Part shown: in pieces, positions 9,687-20,117 of the stretch | How the letters are laid out: every line of letters starts with the position of its first letter | Position numbering within the stretch: position 1 is the first letter of the stretch | Assembly: GCA_039090855.1 (NCBI GenBank) | Contig: CM077022.1 | Coordinates: forward strand, 73,928,971 to 73,992,970 | DNA: 64,000 bases | Source of the DNA: Macrothele yani | Lineage: Eukaryota; Arthropoda; Arachnida; Araneae; Macrothelidae | Direction of reading: 5' to 3' | Made by a program: the position numbers and the translations under genes | The notes under the pieces: model-generated | The model's database searches: none | The model's input: the letters and a program-made list of their open reading frames with translations, nothing else | Told to the model about the DNA's origin: nothing

Positions 9687-10965
9687 CAACGGCCGTTCCA
9701 TAAAAACTGAGAGTAAAATCACACACAATGAAGAAATATAGGTACAACAAAATATATGTTATTCTTTCTCAAAGTATCTTCCCTCGGATGTCCCATCGTT
9801 CAGTCCACTTTTCAAGGAATTTAGTGAAAGCTGCTTTAGCGACCCCTGTACAGCTTGAATAACGTCAGCATCTGTGTTGAATGTTGCGCCACGGAACTTT
9901 TCCTTCATTGTTGGAAACAACCGGAAATCGCACAGGGCGAGATCAGGAGTGTAGGCAGGCTGCGGCAGGATTTCAATACTGCATTTCGTAAGAAACTGTT
10001 GAGCACAAGCAGCCATATGTAGGCGGGCATTATCATGGTGTAAGGTCCATATGCCCAACAGTTCCGGTCGCTTAATCGCTATGTGTCGTCGCAGACGCTT
10101 CAAGACTCAAATGCAATACTCAGTAATTTGTGGAGGAACGGCATGCTGATAGAATACACCTTTATGATCAAAGAAAATTATCATCATCACCTTCCCAGCT
10201 GATTTAGTTTGACGGACTTTTTCGGAGTGTGTGCTTCCAGACACTCGTTCCGCGCTTCGTGAGGGGGTCGAAATAGTGGACCCATACTTCATCAGCAGTT
10301 ATTACTGTGTTTAGAAAGTTTGGATCCTTTGCAATCACTTGTTTTCACTCGTGACACACCTGAACTCTGGCTAACAATTGTTCTCTTGTCAGGGGATGAG
10401 GTACCCATCTGGAACACACACACGTTGCAGCAATAATTTGACGCGTAGAATGAGGAATGCTGACGTTTTTGAAATATTAATTGACACCGCTATGTCTTCA
10501 TATGTCATAAGTCGATCTTCTTGCAGGATTGCCCAAACATTGTTAACAATACCCTCCGTAACAAGACTTTCAGGTCGAGCAGGCCTAGGGGCGAGTTCTG
10601 CCGACAAACACTCGTTTTTGAAATCATGGTGCCATCTAAAAATCTATGACTCACCCAAACATTTATCTTTGTTAGCTTTTCTCATTAAATCAACTGTTTC
10701 TGGAGCCGTTTTACCCAAACGATAGCAAAATTTTATCGCACAACACATTTCACTTCTTAACTCTGGATCACTCACCTCCATAGCTGTATGGCGAAATGCA
10801 GACGTAACTGTGCAATAACAAACCCAGAATCGTCTTCCACGGCTAATAATAACTGTTGTCATAGATACTTTCTTAATTCAGTCAGTCGTCTGCGTGATTA
10901 TTTTTCCCCTTCGCATTGTTGCCAACTCAAAAAAAATACTTTTAGTTTTTATGGAACTGCCTTTG
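9687..10965 (-). mobile_element. mariner element (second family)
   Basis: Terminal inverted repeats of about 30 bp share GTTCCATAAAAACT and are flanked by TA at 9685-9686 and 10966-10967. Length is 1279 bp. Confidence 0.93.
9759..10862 (-). pseudogene. mariner transposase (DD34D), broken into three frames
   Basis: The N-terminal piece (10644-10862) carries IKFCYRLGKTAPETVDLM, a mariner HTH motif. A middle piece (10389-10607) carries MTYEDIAVSINISKTSA, the second HTH. The first catalytic Asp is in TADEVWV near 10270; the C-terminal piece (9759-10103) has LHHDNARLHM and ALCDFRLFP with the other two. The catalytic codons are present but frames and stops break the gene. Confidence 0.9.
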
Positions 10966-10967
10966 TA

Positions 10968-11639
10968 AAACGTTATGATTTCCATCCCAATGTGCAGTAC
11001 CGAATATATTCTGCCCACTTTAACGAGGAATATTTTGAATACTATGACACTATGAATCGAAGGCAGTAAAACCTGGTAGTGTTCATTAAAGTTCTAATTT
11101 CAAAAAAATGGGAAAAGGAGAAAGCTGACTGCATATTTGGATCGGTAAGTTGGAAATTAAGTTCTACGTTCTTTTCCCAAAGATCCAAACATATCTATAG
11201 GTTTTCTTTTATACATGTATAATGTTACGCATTTATTTCCCTTTTTCGTAGACAGCCCAGTGTGCGATAGTGGGAAGTTTTTAGTTGTTTTTTTTAACCC
11301 TCCTTTGTTTCCATATTACGTAATGTCTGGGCTTCTTAATATTTCGTTTTTTCAAATAAATGGATTCCCATGTTTATGTTTCAGTGGTTTTGCCAATGTC
11401 TGAAAATAAGAATGAGAAAATTTAATATACCGTGTACGAGATATGTTTCATTAAAATTCCACCATGACTAGCGGCGGTGTTGTTCTTCATCTCTTTAAAA
11501 TAAACATCAAACACAAAATTGTCTTGGTATATTTTCGCAGCATTGATGTATACTTTTAAGAAATTAATTTTTCCTTCATTGCCCTGTAGCTCTATTAAAT
11601 CGTTGGCATACTCCAAGACGTTAAAAATTGGCCAACAGT
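10968..11639. other. No recognisable gene
   Basis: AT-rich sequence without a supported feature. A 64-codon minus frame at 11422-11616 resembles nothing I know. Confidence 0.5.
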
Positions 11640-11766
11640 AAACGGTAATCTAATAGCATCTGCACTGAATCAGCAGCCATGTTGGTCCGCAGAAATCCAC
11701 TTCTGACGTCACATGAGTAATGTCCATTGCGCAGATGATTATTTGCGTTGTGCATGACGTTATTCG

Positions 11767-13152
11767 GTGAAAGAGTATTGTCACAGGTCTGTTGTGGAGC
11801 AGAGAGCAAATATCCGGTTTTGTTTGAAAATCGGTAAAACTGCATCTGAGACAGCTGAATTGTTGCGAGATGTCCATGAGGAAAATTGTCTATCTCGTGC
11901 CCAAATATACCTATGGACATGCGCGTTTAAAAGATGGGCGGGAAGATTTGGAAAATGACGAAAAGCCCAGACTCCCGATTTCGGTGTGCACGTCTGAACT
12001 TATTGAAAAAACAAAGACATCGCTCTTTCCACGTTTAGCGACGCACAGCAACCGAAAAATTGTTATACGGGCGCTTCCGGGGAATTGAATCCCGGAGCTC
12101 TCGATATCTAGCCGAGCGTGTTAGCCCTACACCACGGTGGCCAACAATCCACGGCGCTATGTGCGTTTTTCTGTCAGCATCTGACATCATAAATCCGTAA
12201 GATGGGTTCAGCTACTGAGACGTCTCCATCTGGCGGGCATTAACGGCACTGGCTATATATTAATTATAGCAGTTAAATCCAAAAGGCGAGATCCAAAGTA
12301 TAACAATTTTTCGGTTGCTGTGCTTTGCTAAACGTAGAAAGAGCGATGTCTTTGTTTATTCACTGACGCCACGTATTTGGAGGATTTTCACTTATTGAAA
12401 AAGTTTGTAAAAGGATAAAAAGTGATCGTTCTGAAACCTTGAGGATGCCGGAATGTAAGCTCGGTGTTAATAATGAGACGATTCGTCATATTTTAGAGCA
12501 AGATTGGCGGAAAGGGGGAAGTTTATGCTCGTTGTGTTCCTCATGCTTTCACAGACGACTAGAAACATGCACCGATCGTCACGTGACTAGGATGTTTCTG
12601 TTCACGTTTGGCGGAGAATCGTAACGAATAATGAGAAGTGGGTCTTCCTACGTTATCGTGATACAAGAAACCAATGGTTGCGGCGAGGGGATGAGGCTCA
12701 TGCAGTGGTTCAAAGAGGGCGTTTTGAAGTGAAGACAATGTTGTGTGTATGGTGGAATTTTGAGGGTCCTGTCTACTGGGAGTTCATGCCACATGATCGG
12801 GCTGTTGATGGGAACCTGTATGCTGACCAGCTGCAATACATATACGACGTTCTATGCCAGCGCTACTCCCGCAATGGTGAACTGAAAGAAGGTCCTCCTG
12901 CAATTCGAAAATGCCCCATGTCATATGTCATGGATTGTCCGCCAGAAAATTGAGGATTTTGATGGCGTCGAAATCCTACCACACCCAGCCTATAGCCCGG
13001 ATCTTGTACCTTCGGATTTTCACCTGTTTCGCTCCATGGCGCACTTCTTGGCCGGCGAACAGTTCCATGCCCTGAGGGAGATGGCATCACTGAGTTTTTT
13101 TTGCATCCAAGCCAGACGTCTGGTATCGCAACGGCATTGCGTCTTTGGCTGA
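11767..13152 (+). pseudogene. mariner transposase, interrupted and degraded
   Basis: Pieces in order: RFCLKIGKTASETAELL (N-terminal HTH), a split at LIEK by the 379-bp insertion, then LGVNNETIRHILEQD (second HTH), NNEKWVFL, MLCVWWNFEGPVYWEF, and YSPDLVPSDFHLFRSM with the third catalytic Asp. In the first catalytic site GDEKW has become NNEKW, and the LQDNARPH region is frameshifted. It is inactive. Confidence 0.88.
12011..12389. mobile_element. 379-bp TIR element enclosing a tRNA-like module
   Basis: A perfect 13-bp target duplication, ACTTATTGAAAAA, flanks it (11998-12010 and 12390-12402). Near-terminal inverted repeats of about 58 bp (12010-12067 and 12299-12357, four mismatches) begin with ACAAAGACATCGCTCTTTC. 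Between them, on the minus strand at about 12069-12142, is a tRNA-like module with GTGGTGTAGGGCTAACACG (A box) and GGGATTCAATTCC (B box). About 32 bp lie outside the right repeat. The long duplication suggests LINE-type retrotransposition rather than cut-and-paste. Confidence 0.8.
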
Positions 13153-13270
13153 ACGAAGGACCATAGACTCTGGAGGGACTGTATTTTGCTGAATAGCCAT
13201 ATGTGGTCAACATGTGGTACTGGACTGAACATTGTACCCCAAAATGCTATGAACTTATGACTCACCCTGG

Positions 13271-13477
13271 TAGCTAATGGCATTTTGGCCAGAAACTTTT
13301 CAAGATCCCAGATGTAAAAAGTATTTACTACACATGTATGTTATTCACTACTTTCGGTATATTAGTATTTACTGCGTATGATATATAACACGTAATAATA
13401 GAACAGAATTACTTGGGTCCTGTTGGGAAGGCTCACTCTATTCGATTTTTGGATGCTTCTTACGTGAAATTTAATTT
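13271..13477. other. No recognisable gene
   Basis: Short AT-rich spacer with no supported feature. Confidence 0.5.
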
Positions 13478-13700
13478 CTTTTTTTTATTGTTTGGGGGTT
13501 TAACGACCAGTTTGAGTAACTGGATGAGGTACAAGCAGTCCCCCGTTCGTAATTTAGGGCTACTGGCTTATATGGAAGGGAAAGGGCCAGTGCAGTAAGA
13601 TAAATGCAACATCCATTCCTCACCGGGATTCAAACTCAGACCCATCTGGAATGAATGGTCCAAAACCAAAACATAGACTGCTCTGCCACCGGGGCAGCCA
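13478..13700 (-). mobile_element. tRNA-derived SINE, family A, copy 4 (diverged)
   Basis: Recognisable from the T-rich start, the body (GTTTAACGACCAG, AATTTAGGGC) and the end GCCACCGGGGCAGCC on the plus strand. It is the most diverged copy: the B box is reduced to GATTCAAACTC and no clear target duplication remains. Confidence 0.8.
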
Positions 13701-13719
13701 AATGAGTTTGTAACAGCGC

Positions 13720-14456
13720 GACCAATTTGTAACAACATATTGGTATAGTCCTTTGTCCTGCTGATAGAGGTATGGGCCTTTTTTAAAGCACTCCCGCAAC
13801 ATCAGTAATACATAATTCTCCAGGACTTCAAGGTGGAGCACAGTATTCATGGTTTTGCCCAAATCGACTAATGGGCCAAAGCCGAACCAGAACACAACTG
13901 CATAGCGCCCCGCTGTCTCCAGCGAACTTCATTGACGAGACGTTATAGTCCGAAAAGTAACTTTCTCCCAGAATCTACCACCCCCAGAAACGGCCATCAG
14001 ACAGGTAGATTGTGTACCGTGACCAAGATCGACGTTTCTTACAGTTAGTGGACGTGATTAGCGGCTTGTGGGTGGCTGCTCGACCGTGTTAACCCATGTT
14101 GTACCGTGTCCTTCGCACTGTCCTGGTGCTAATTGTTTCACGTAGGGTGTGCTTGATTTGAGATAATGTTGATTTGCATTTTGAGCTGGGAGTCTTTACA
14201 GAGCTCTCATGTAACATTCTGTCAGTTTCGGAGATATAACGTTTCGACTCTCCTCCACCAGCTTGTGCTGTTAACGCTAGGCAGCGGGCATTCATTGATT
14301 CGTGGTGTTGACACCATATTCAGCAGCAGCAGTCGGCGTGTACTAACTGGAAACGTTATTCATCGGTCCAGGCGACCTTTTTCCAGTCTCCAATGGTCCA
14401 GTTTCAGTGCTCCTGTTCTCATTGTGACGGATTCTAGTTTTTAGCGGGGAGGAGTG
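13720..14456 (-). mobile_element. Rearranged Tc1-like relics
   Basis: Three Tc1 transposase segments lie on the minus strand in an order that is not collinear with the gene. Reading from the right they are WTIGDWKKVAWTDE near 14400-14350, ISTRTVRRT with HGRAATHKPLITSTN at about 14160-14030, and FGFGPLVDLGKTMN with GPYLYQQDKGLY at 13895-13740. The middle segment should precede the first. Either two relics are side by side or one was rearranged. The second catalytic Asp survives in QQDKG, although the motif is eroded. Confidence 0.72.
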
Positions 14457-14537
14457 GTATTGGGTTGGTGCGAATGAAATGTCCGGCAAAGGACCAACAC
14501 ACGTGGACGGCAAGAAAGGAAAAGTTGGACAACTTAC

Positions 14538-15950
14538 CTAGGCAAAATTATTGCCCTCGGCATCGACACATAGTTGCCATCTGTCCGGCAAGGCCATGAT
14601 CCCAGAACGAAGAAAATCTTCTGGCTGGGACCCGAAGAAGTCATCAACTGCACGTTGAACCTCGTTGTCTGTCGTGAACTGTTTCCCGGACAGGAAGTGA
14701 TCCAGGCGACGAAACAGATGATTGTCTGTCGGAGACAAGTCTAGTGCATAGGCAGGATGAGGAAGTTATCCAAGCGACGAAACAGATGATTGCCTATCGG
14801 AGACAAGTCCGGAGAATAGGCAGGATGAGGAAGTGATCCAGGCGACGAAACAGATGATTGTCTGTCGGAGACAAGTCCGGTGAATAGGCAGGATGAGGAA
14901 GTGATCCAGGCGACGAAACAGATGATAGTCTGTCGGAGACAAGTTCGGTGATTAGGCAAGATGAGGAAGTGATCCAGGCGACGAAACAGATGATTGTCTG
15001 TCGGAGACAAGTCCGGAGAATAGGCAGGATGAGGAAGTGATCCAGGCGACGAAACAGATGATTGTCTGTCGGAGACAAGTCCGGTGAATAGGCAGGATGA
15101 GGAAGTGATCCAGGCGACGAAACAGATGATTGTCTGTCGGAGACAAGTCCGGTGAATAGACAGGATGAGGCAGTGCTTTATAGCCCAAGGCACTTAGTGT
15201 CAGCATCGGTCGTTGTGTGACATTGAGGGCGGGTGTTGTGCTCGAGCAGAGGAACACCATGTCTGTTGGCACCATGTGATGGTTTGGCTCTTTGCCAAGA
15301 AACTCCGATGAATTATCCCGGCTGTGGACCACCAGACAAGGAGCATGATTTTCTTGGTGTGTAGGGGTGGCTTAGGATGCCGTCCAGCAGGCTGTGCCCT
15401 GCTTAACCATTGTGCAGATCGCTTCCGATTATCATAAAGGACCCACTTCTCGTCGCAGGTGACAATTCGATGCAGTAGAGGTTCCTGTTTATTCCTGGCA
15501 AGTAGTGACGTGCATATTTCCAAACGCATAGTCTTGTTGGCAGTTGTCAACTTATGCTGCAGCCATATGTTCAGCTTTTTGACCTTACCCAGCGCAGCCA
15601 GACGCCGAACAACTGTCTTGTGGTGCACACCTGCTTCTGCCGCTATCTCACGATACGTTCTTCGGTGGTCCGCTTCAGTCACACGTAACAGAACATCGTC
15701 AGAAACAACAACAGGCCATTGACCACGTGCTCCGTTTTGCAGGTGTCCGTATCTCCGCTTCGAAACTTTACAAAGCATCGCCGAATGGTTCGTTCGTTTG
15801 CTGTATTCTCCCCAAATGCTTTGTTAACGTTTCGAGTGGTAATTCCTGCAGAATGGTGCAGTTTAAATTCATACAGGAAGATGACTCTCAAATCCGGCGT
15901 CTGCAGTTTCCTTTGCAAGCCACGTGTATTTATAGTAATTCTGTGACGTA
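14538..15950 (-). pseudogene. mariner transposase with amplified catalytic segment
   Basis: The N-terminal part lies near 15950-15780; the frame 15200-15778 carries the second HTH (REIAAEAGVHHKTVVRRL), CDEKWVLYDN with the first catalytic Asp, and MLLVWWSTAGIIH, then ends in a frameshift. The segment PHPAYSPDLSPTDNHLFRRL, which holds the third catalytic Asp, is repeated seven times by the 68-bp array. The normal C-terminus (SGKQFTTDNEVQRAVDDFF, GIMALPDRWQLCVDAEG) follows at 14538-14738. Length and frame are destroyed. Confidence 0.9.
14701..15176 (-). repeat. 68-bp minisatellite, 7 units, inside transposase
   Basis: TCCAGGCGACGAAACAGATG-type unit starts at 14701, 14769, 14837, 14905, 14973, 15041 and 15109, always exactly 68 bp apart. 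Because 68 is not a multiple of three, each unit is read in the next frame, and all three frames are open. This yields several overlapping frames that repeat every 204 bp. Confidence 0.97.
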
Positions 15951-16202
15951 ATACCAGCACCACCTGTGAGTGGTTCCATTTTGCTGTGGTGGGGGCCTGT
16001 CTCCACTGCTCGTTCGCGCCGGGCATTTTATTCGTACCAACCCAATACTTGATGTCTGATGTCTGATGTTAACCATTCGCGCCAACGTGCGGCCGGTTGT
16101 GTATGTTGGAAATCTGCTGTCGATATAGCTGTTGAACTGCACTGTTACTTAAAGCAATGGAGCCGTTTCTTACTAGATACAATCCTCTCAAGCCGCTGTT
16201 CT

Positions 16203-16318
16203 CAGGTAGCACAGCCTTGCAGTTTAAAGTTGGCCCAACACTGAGCCACCGTCTTTTAGGAATAGAAGACGGTGGCTGAGTGTTGGGCCTACGATAAATT
16301 GTAAGGCTGTGCTACCTG
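16203..16318. repeat. Imperfect 53-bp inverted repeat (hairpin)
   Basis: Arms 16203-16255 and 16266-16318 are inverted copies with roughly seven mismatches and a 10-base loop. The innermost part (AACACTGAGCCACCGTCTT against AAGACGGTGGCTGAGTGTT) has one mismatch. It could be a foldback MITE or the fold of a small RNA precursor; I see no target duplication that settles it. Confidence 0.75.
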
Positions 16319-16387
16319 GGAATTGACATCAAACAGCGAGTCCTTTCATCCAGCAGGAATACCGCTAACTGCTTGTTTACCCCTCCT

Positions 16388-16884
16388 TATAGCGTAAAAG
16401 CCATTTGCCGGTGGCATAAATCGAACCAGCATCTTTCTGCTCCAGAGCCGAATGCTTTCCCAATTAAGCTACACCAACGAATTGTGTCGCTGCAACTTTT
16501 CAGTCTTGACATCTGTGTTACCTCCGAGGTACGTACGTCCCATATATCCCCCTCCTTGAGAAGAGGCTGGGACGGAATCATGGGTTTCCGTGTCAGCCGG
16601 CAAACCACGCTTGAAGGGCTCACTGTAGAAGAAGGAATTCTGACTAATTCCAGACGATGTGTGGAACAAACATCACACATTTTTCTAAGAACCCAACAAC
16701 CAGGACATTCATTTTACATTCAGGAGCCAATATAGCATAAAAACCTTTCTGCCAGTGGCGATATCGAAACCGCATCCTTCTGCTCCGAAGCCGTTGCTTT
16801 CCCAATTAAACAACACCAACGAAATTTGTCGCTGCAACTTTGCCGTCTTGACACGTGCGTCACCTCTGAGGTAGATTCATCACA
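16388..16884 (-). mobile_element. Complete TRIM-like retroelement, 497 bp
   Basis: Flanked by a perfect 4-bp target duplication (TCCT on the plus strand, 16384-16387 and 16885-16888). On the minus strand it has a 5' LTR (16731-16884), a primer-binding-site-like TTGGCTCCTGAATG, one copy of the ~142-bp internal unit, a purine tract (CAAGGAGGGGGA) and a 3' LTR (16388-16542). Each LTR contains a tRNA-like module with A-box and B-box-like sequences. No protein is encoded, so it would need the enzymes of an autonomous LTR element. The 25922-30076 copy has the same plan with about 24 internal units. Confidence 0.87.
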
Positions 16885-16888
16885 TCCT

Positions 16889-17654
16889 GTACACCCTTGA
16901 TGTAGTTGTTCTAGCATAGCCGAGAAGGTTTGCTGTTTCTAATAGGCCTGCACCTTCTCATCTAGCTCCCGCTATCACGCTTCTTCTAAAGTCACGAGTT
17001 TTTCCCACATTACGTCTACCTGCGCTTCCTTCATGTCTGAATCCTTTGCAGTAAGCTGTTTATAAACCCATGCTAACGTCATAGTTGCGTACTCAAGTGA
17101 AGATGGCACGTGTCATTGTTATTGGATGTTTCTAGTAGCACTGGTCTGCATTTTGAAATCCCTTGTCTGATGTTCTCAAAGTAATAGTTGATTCTTAATC
17201 AATTTCTCGCACTGATTTCAAAAATGTAAATAATTGTTTCGTATCACGTCAGAATTTTTCACAATCCGATATAGAAAATTTTTGCATTTTAACACATTTT
17301 CCAGTAATTTTAATCAATATTGCAAACAAATAAGTTTAAAATCAAATTTAAAATATGATATAGTGTGGATACCATACAAAAACTTATATATATAAAAATG
17401 CCTTTTACTAAATATTTGTTAAATAATATGAATTCCCACGTACTGTATGTGTATATTCATTGTGATAGATGAAATTTCCATTTCTTTCATTACCTTGCAC
17501 AGCTATTTTCGTCAGAGGGGACCTTTCTCTTCACTATCCAACAGTAATCCGCTGTCATGTTTCATCATCATCATCAACAATGATGGGTAAAAATTACGAA
17601 GGTGTCTGACACCATGGCGCATCAGATTTCATTCCTCTTTCATTGTTTTACTAC
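16889..17654. other. No recognisable gene
   Basis: AT-rich sequence, with a (CAT)n-like run near 17565; nothing else that I can support. Confidence 0.5.
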
Positions 17655-17870
17655 CAGCGCATCATCTGGTAAACCCGGGCAGCCTAGAGAAAGGGGATCC
17701 AAGGATAAAGCGCATCCGGGGCCGGGGATAACACGGGGAGTCTGCGGGAAACCCCTGAAAAGCCGCAGACTAAATGGCCGGCAGGACAGGGATTCGAACA
17801 CCCGTCAGAAACAGCCGCCTCCCATACAGTGCACAGCAACGTAACCAATTGCGCTATGCAGTTGATCCTA
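17655..17870 (-). mobile_element. tRNA-derived SINE, family B
   Basis: On the minus strand a tRNA-like head (CTGCATAGCGCAATTGGTTA, then GTTCGAATCCCTGTCC as B box) is followed by a GC-rich body (CAGGGGTTTCCCGCAGACTC). It shares no body with family A and is the only copy in the window. Target duplications are not clear, so the boundaries are approximate. Confidence 0.7.
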
Positions 17871-18121
17871 TCATATTTACATAACATTATTTATTATATC
17901 TCTTTTCCATTTCCTTAGTGTCTTGATGGAATCTTCCTTCTTGCTCTTTTCTTACATATTCTAAATTTTCTGGGAAGTATTCAATGTGCAAATTCAAAAA
18001 ACCAGTGTGCAAATTCAAAAAAACCAATGTTCAAATTCATATTGCAACCAAATTTTCCAAGCTTCTCCACCTGCCTTCAACAATGGTTTTGTAATTTGGA
18101 TCTGTTTTGTTTCCCAAATAG

Positions 18122-18346
18122 ACTTTTTTTTATTGGAGGTTTAACGACCACCGTGAGCAACTCAATGAGCTATAAGCAGTTGTCCGTCCCTAATTTAGGG
18201 CCACTTGTTGCAGGGAAGGGAGAGAGTCTGTGCCGTAAGACAAACACAACATCCATGCCTCACCGGGATTCGAACCCGGGCCTCTTTCGGACGAATGATC
18301 AGAGGCCCTCGTTTAGACCATTTAGACCACTGCGCCATCGGGGCGG
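18122..18346 (-). mobile_element. tRNA-derived SINE, family A, copy 5
   Basis: Complete copy with an 8-bp target duplication, CCAAATAG, at 18114-18121 and 18347-18354. An extra dozen bases (a GTTTAGACCATTTAGACC duplication) lie in the anticodon-arm part of the head. Confidence 0.92.
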
Positions 18347-18384
18347 CCAAATAGTTTTCAATTACGTTTTTTAAGCTTATCCAC

Positions 18385-18600
18385 GCCGCCCCGGTGGCTC
18401 AGTGCTCTAAGCGTTGGCTTCTGATCATTCGTTCGAGATAGGTCCGGGTTCAAATCCCGGTGAAGCATGGATGTTGTGTTTGTCTTACGGCACTGGCTCT
18501 CTCCCTTCCCTGGAGCAGTGGTCCTAAATAAGTGACGGAAGACGGCTTATAGCCCATTGAGTTGCTCACGGTAGTCATTAATCCTCCAATAAAAAAAAGA
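18385..18600 (+). mobile_element. tRNA-derived SINE, family A, copy 6
   Basis: Complete copy, only 38 bp from copy 5 and facing the other way. The target duplication AAGCTTATC is at 18373-18381 and 18601-18609. The two oppositely oriented SINEs could form a hairpin if transcribed together. Confidence 0.92.
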
Positions 18601-18682
18601 AAGCTTATCAACGTTTATTTCTCACGTGCATTTTATGTTTCTCAACCCAACAAAAGTGCTCTCTCTTTAAGCTTTTCATATG

Positions 18683-20115
18683 CACTGCTCGACATTGAAA
18701 TTGTCCCACACAAAAGGAGAGATGATAGAGGGATGAAATTGAGAAACTGAGCATGTAAATAGGAGTACATAGAGGTTTACCTTGATGTTATTTTCAGCAA
18801 CGTACACTGTTTATCGGATGAGATAATGCAGCACAGTGGGTACGCCTCAGTAAGTGGTTGCACCGTCGCGAACGGCAATGCAGGTAGCAATACGGTATGG
18901 CAGTGAGTCATACAGTCGATTGGTATCGTCTTGAGGAATGGAACGCCAAGCTCGGTTGACTTGCTCTCATAATTCATCAAGATCGTGCGCAGCCCGATTC
19001 GATTGCACACGACTTTCAATATGGTCCCACATGTTTTCGATAGGGGATAAATCAGGCGATCTTGCTGGCCATGGCAGTGTTTGTGCATGTTGAAAACACT
19101 GTCTGGATACCCGAGCAGTGTGTACACGGGCATTGTCTTTCTGAAAATCGGACTGTCGTAGGCCATTCAGGAACGGTATCAAAATGGGCTGTAGCATCTC
19201 GCTCACGTATCGTAAAGCTGTCAGTGTACCCGTGAGGCGGACAAGAGTCACGTGGCCTTCTATCATGCGCAATAGCACTCCATACCATGATGCTTGCCTG
19301 ACGGGCAGTGTGGCTGTCGCGAACAAAACCGAGATCCGTCCGCTCACCATGGTGTCGCCAGACACGGATCCGTCGATCGTCAGCACCCAGACAGAAATGG
19401 AATTCATCACTGACGACCGCAGTGGTCCGTTCGTGACCCCAGTTAGCATGACGTCGGCACCAAACCAGCCGAACGCTTCAATGGTAAGCCGTCAATGGCA
19501 GTCGACATAAAAGTTTTCTACTGTGCAGGTTTGCCACATGTAACCTTCGATTTACAGTACGGGTCGTTATGGCGACGTCCATGGCCGATGACACAGCACT
19601 TCGAGTACCGGCTGCAGTGCTTTTTGGGGACGTATGGGCATGTCGAACAATACGCCGGTCCAGGCATGCTAACGTCTGCCGGACTGAACCACTGCCCCTC
19701 CGACGCACGTACGAGCCTTCTTGTAGCCACTGGTGCCAACCGTTCGTGCATCACTTTTCACATGCGCAGCGATACGACGTGCAGACCAACCTGTTTCACA
19801 CAGGCCTGCAATTCTTCCCCTCTGAAACGCATCCAAACGGCGATAAACTTACCAACGGCGTGTGCCCTGCATTTTCGGCCTTCGCTGAACAGTTTCCCAG
19901 CACATACCAACAAATCTGAAATGTCTGTGACACTTCCACCAGCGATGACACATTACCATCCCTGTTCCTGCTGGCACTTTTATCTTACGAACCTGTGACG
20001 TCAACGGCTCCGGTTTAGCATCATTTGCATATCTCGAGTGGGTACACCCGCCCTGTGATTTGCGTGTTTATTGCACACATCTTTCTGGGTGGGGCAAATT
20101 CTATGTCGAGCAGTG
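18683..20115 (-). mobile_element. Tc1-like element, family with CACTGCTCGACAT ends
   Basis: Terminal inverted repeats begin CACTGCTCGACAT and continue AGAAATTGCCCCAC. TA follows the right end (20116-20117); the left TA has decayed to TG. Length is 1433 bp. A shorter plus-strand copy is at 23481-24423. Confidence 0.92.
18967..19708 (-). pseudogene. Tc1 transposase (DD34E), frameshifted
   Basis: The N-terminal piece (19478-19708) ends with ITTRTVNRRLHVANLHSRK. The catalytic half contains SDEFHFCLGADDRRIRVW with the first Asp in one frame. The frame 18967-19449 then carries FQKDNARVHTA (second Asp) and SPDLSPIENMWD (Glu). All three catalytic residues are encoded, but frameshifts near 19450 and 19290 break the gene. 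Confidence 0.9.
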
Positions 20116-20117
20116 TA

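Larger units (their letters stand above)
11640..13270 (+). mobile_element. mariner relic, left end lost
   Basis: A mariner with a right end near 13270 (GACTCACCCTGG-like terminus followed by TA). I cannot find the matching left terminus. It is interrupted at 12011-12389 by a tRNA-containing TIR element; removing that insertion rejoins the coding sequence. Confidence 0.75.
14460..16045 (-). mobile_element. mariner element enlarged by an internal minisatellite
   Basis: Terminal inverted repeats of about 22 bp (TTGGGTTGGTGCGAATGAAA against TTGGGTTGGTACGAATAAAA) with TA at 14458-14459 and 16046-16047. At 1586 bp it is longer than a normal mariner; the excess comes from the 68-bp tandem repeat at 14701-15176. 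Confidence 0.94.

Noticed and set aside
14741..15193. 150-codon protein with repeated RTCLRQTIICFVAWITSS
   Set aside because: Artefact of the 68-bp repeat being read through all three frames.
19495..19998. 167-codon plus-strand frame
   Set aside because: Antisense to the Tc1 transposase N-terminal part at 19478-19708 and its 5' region.
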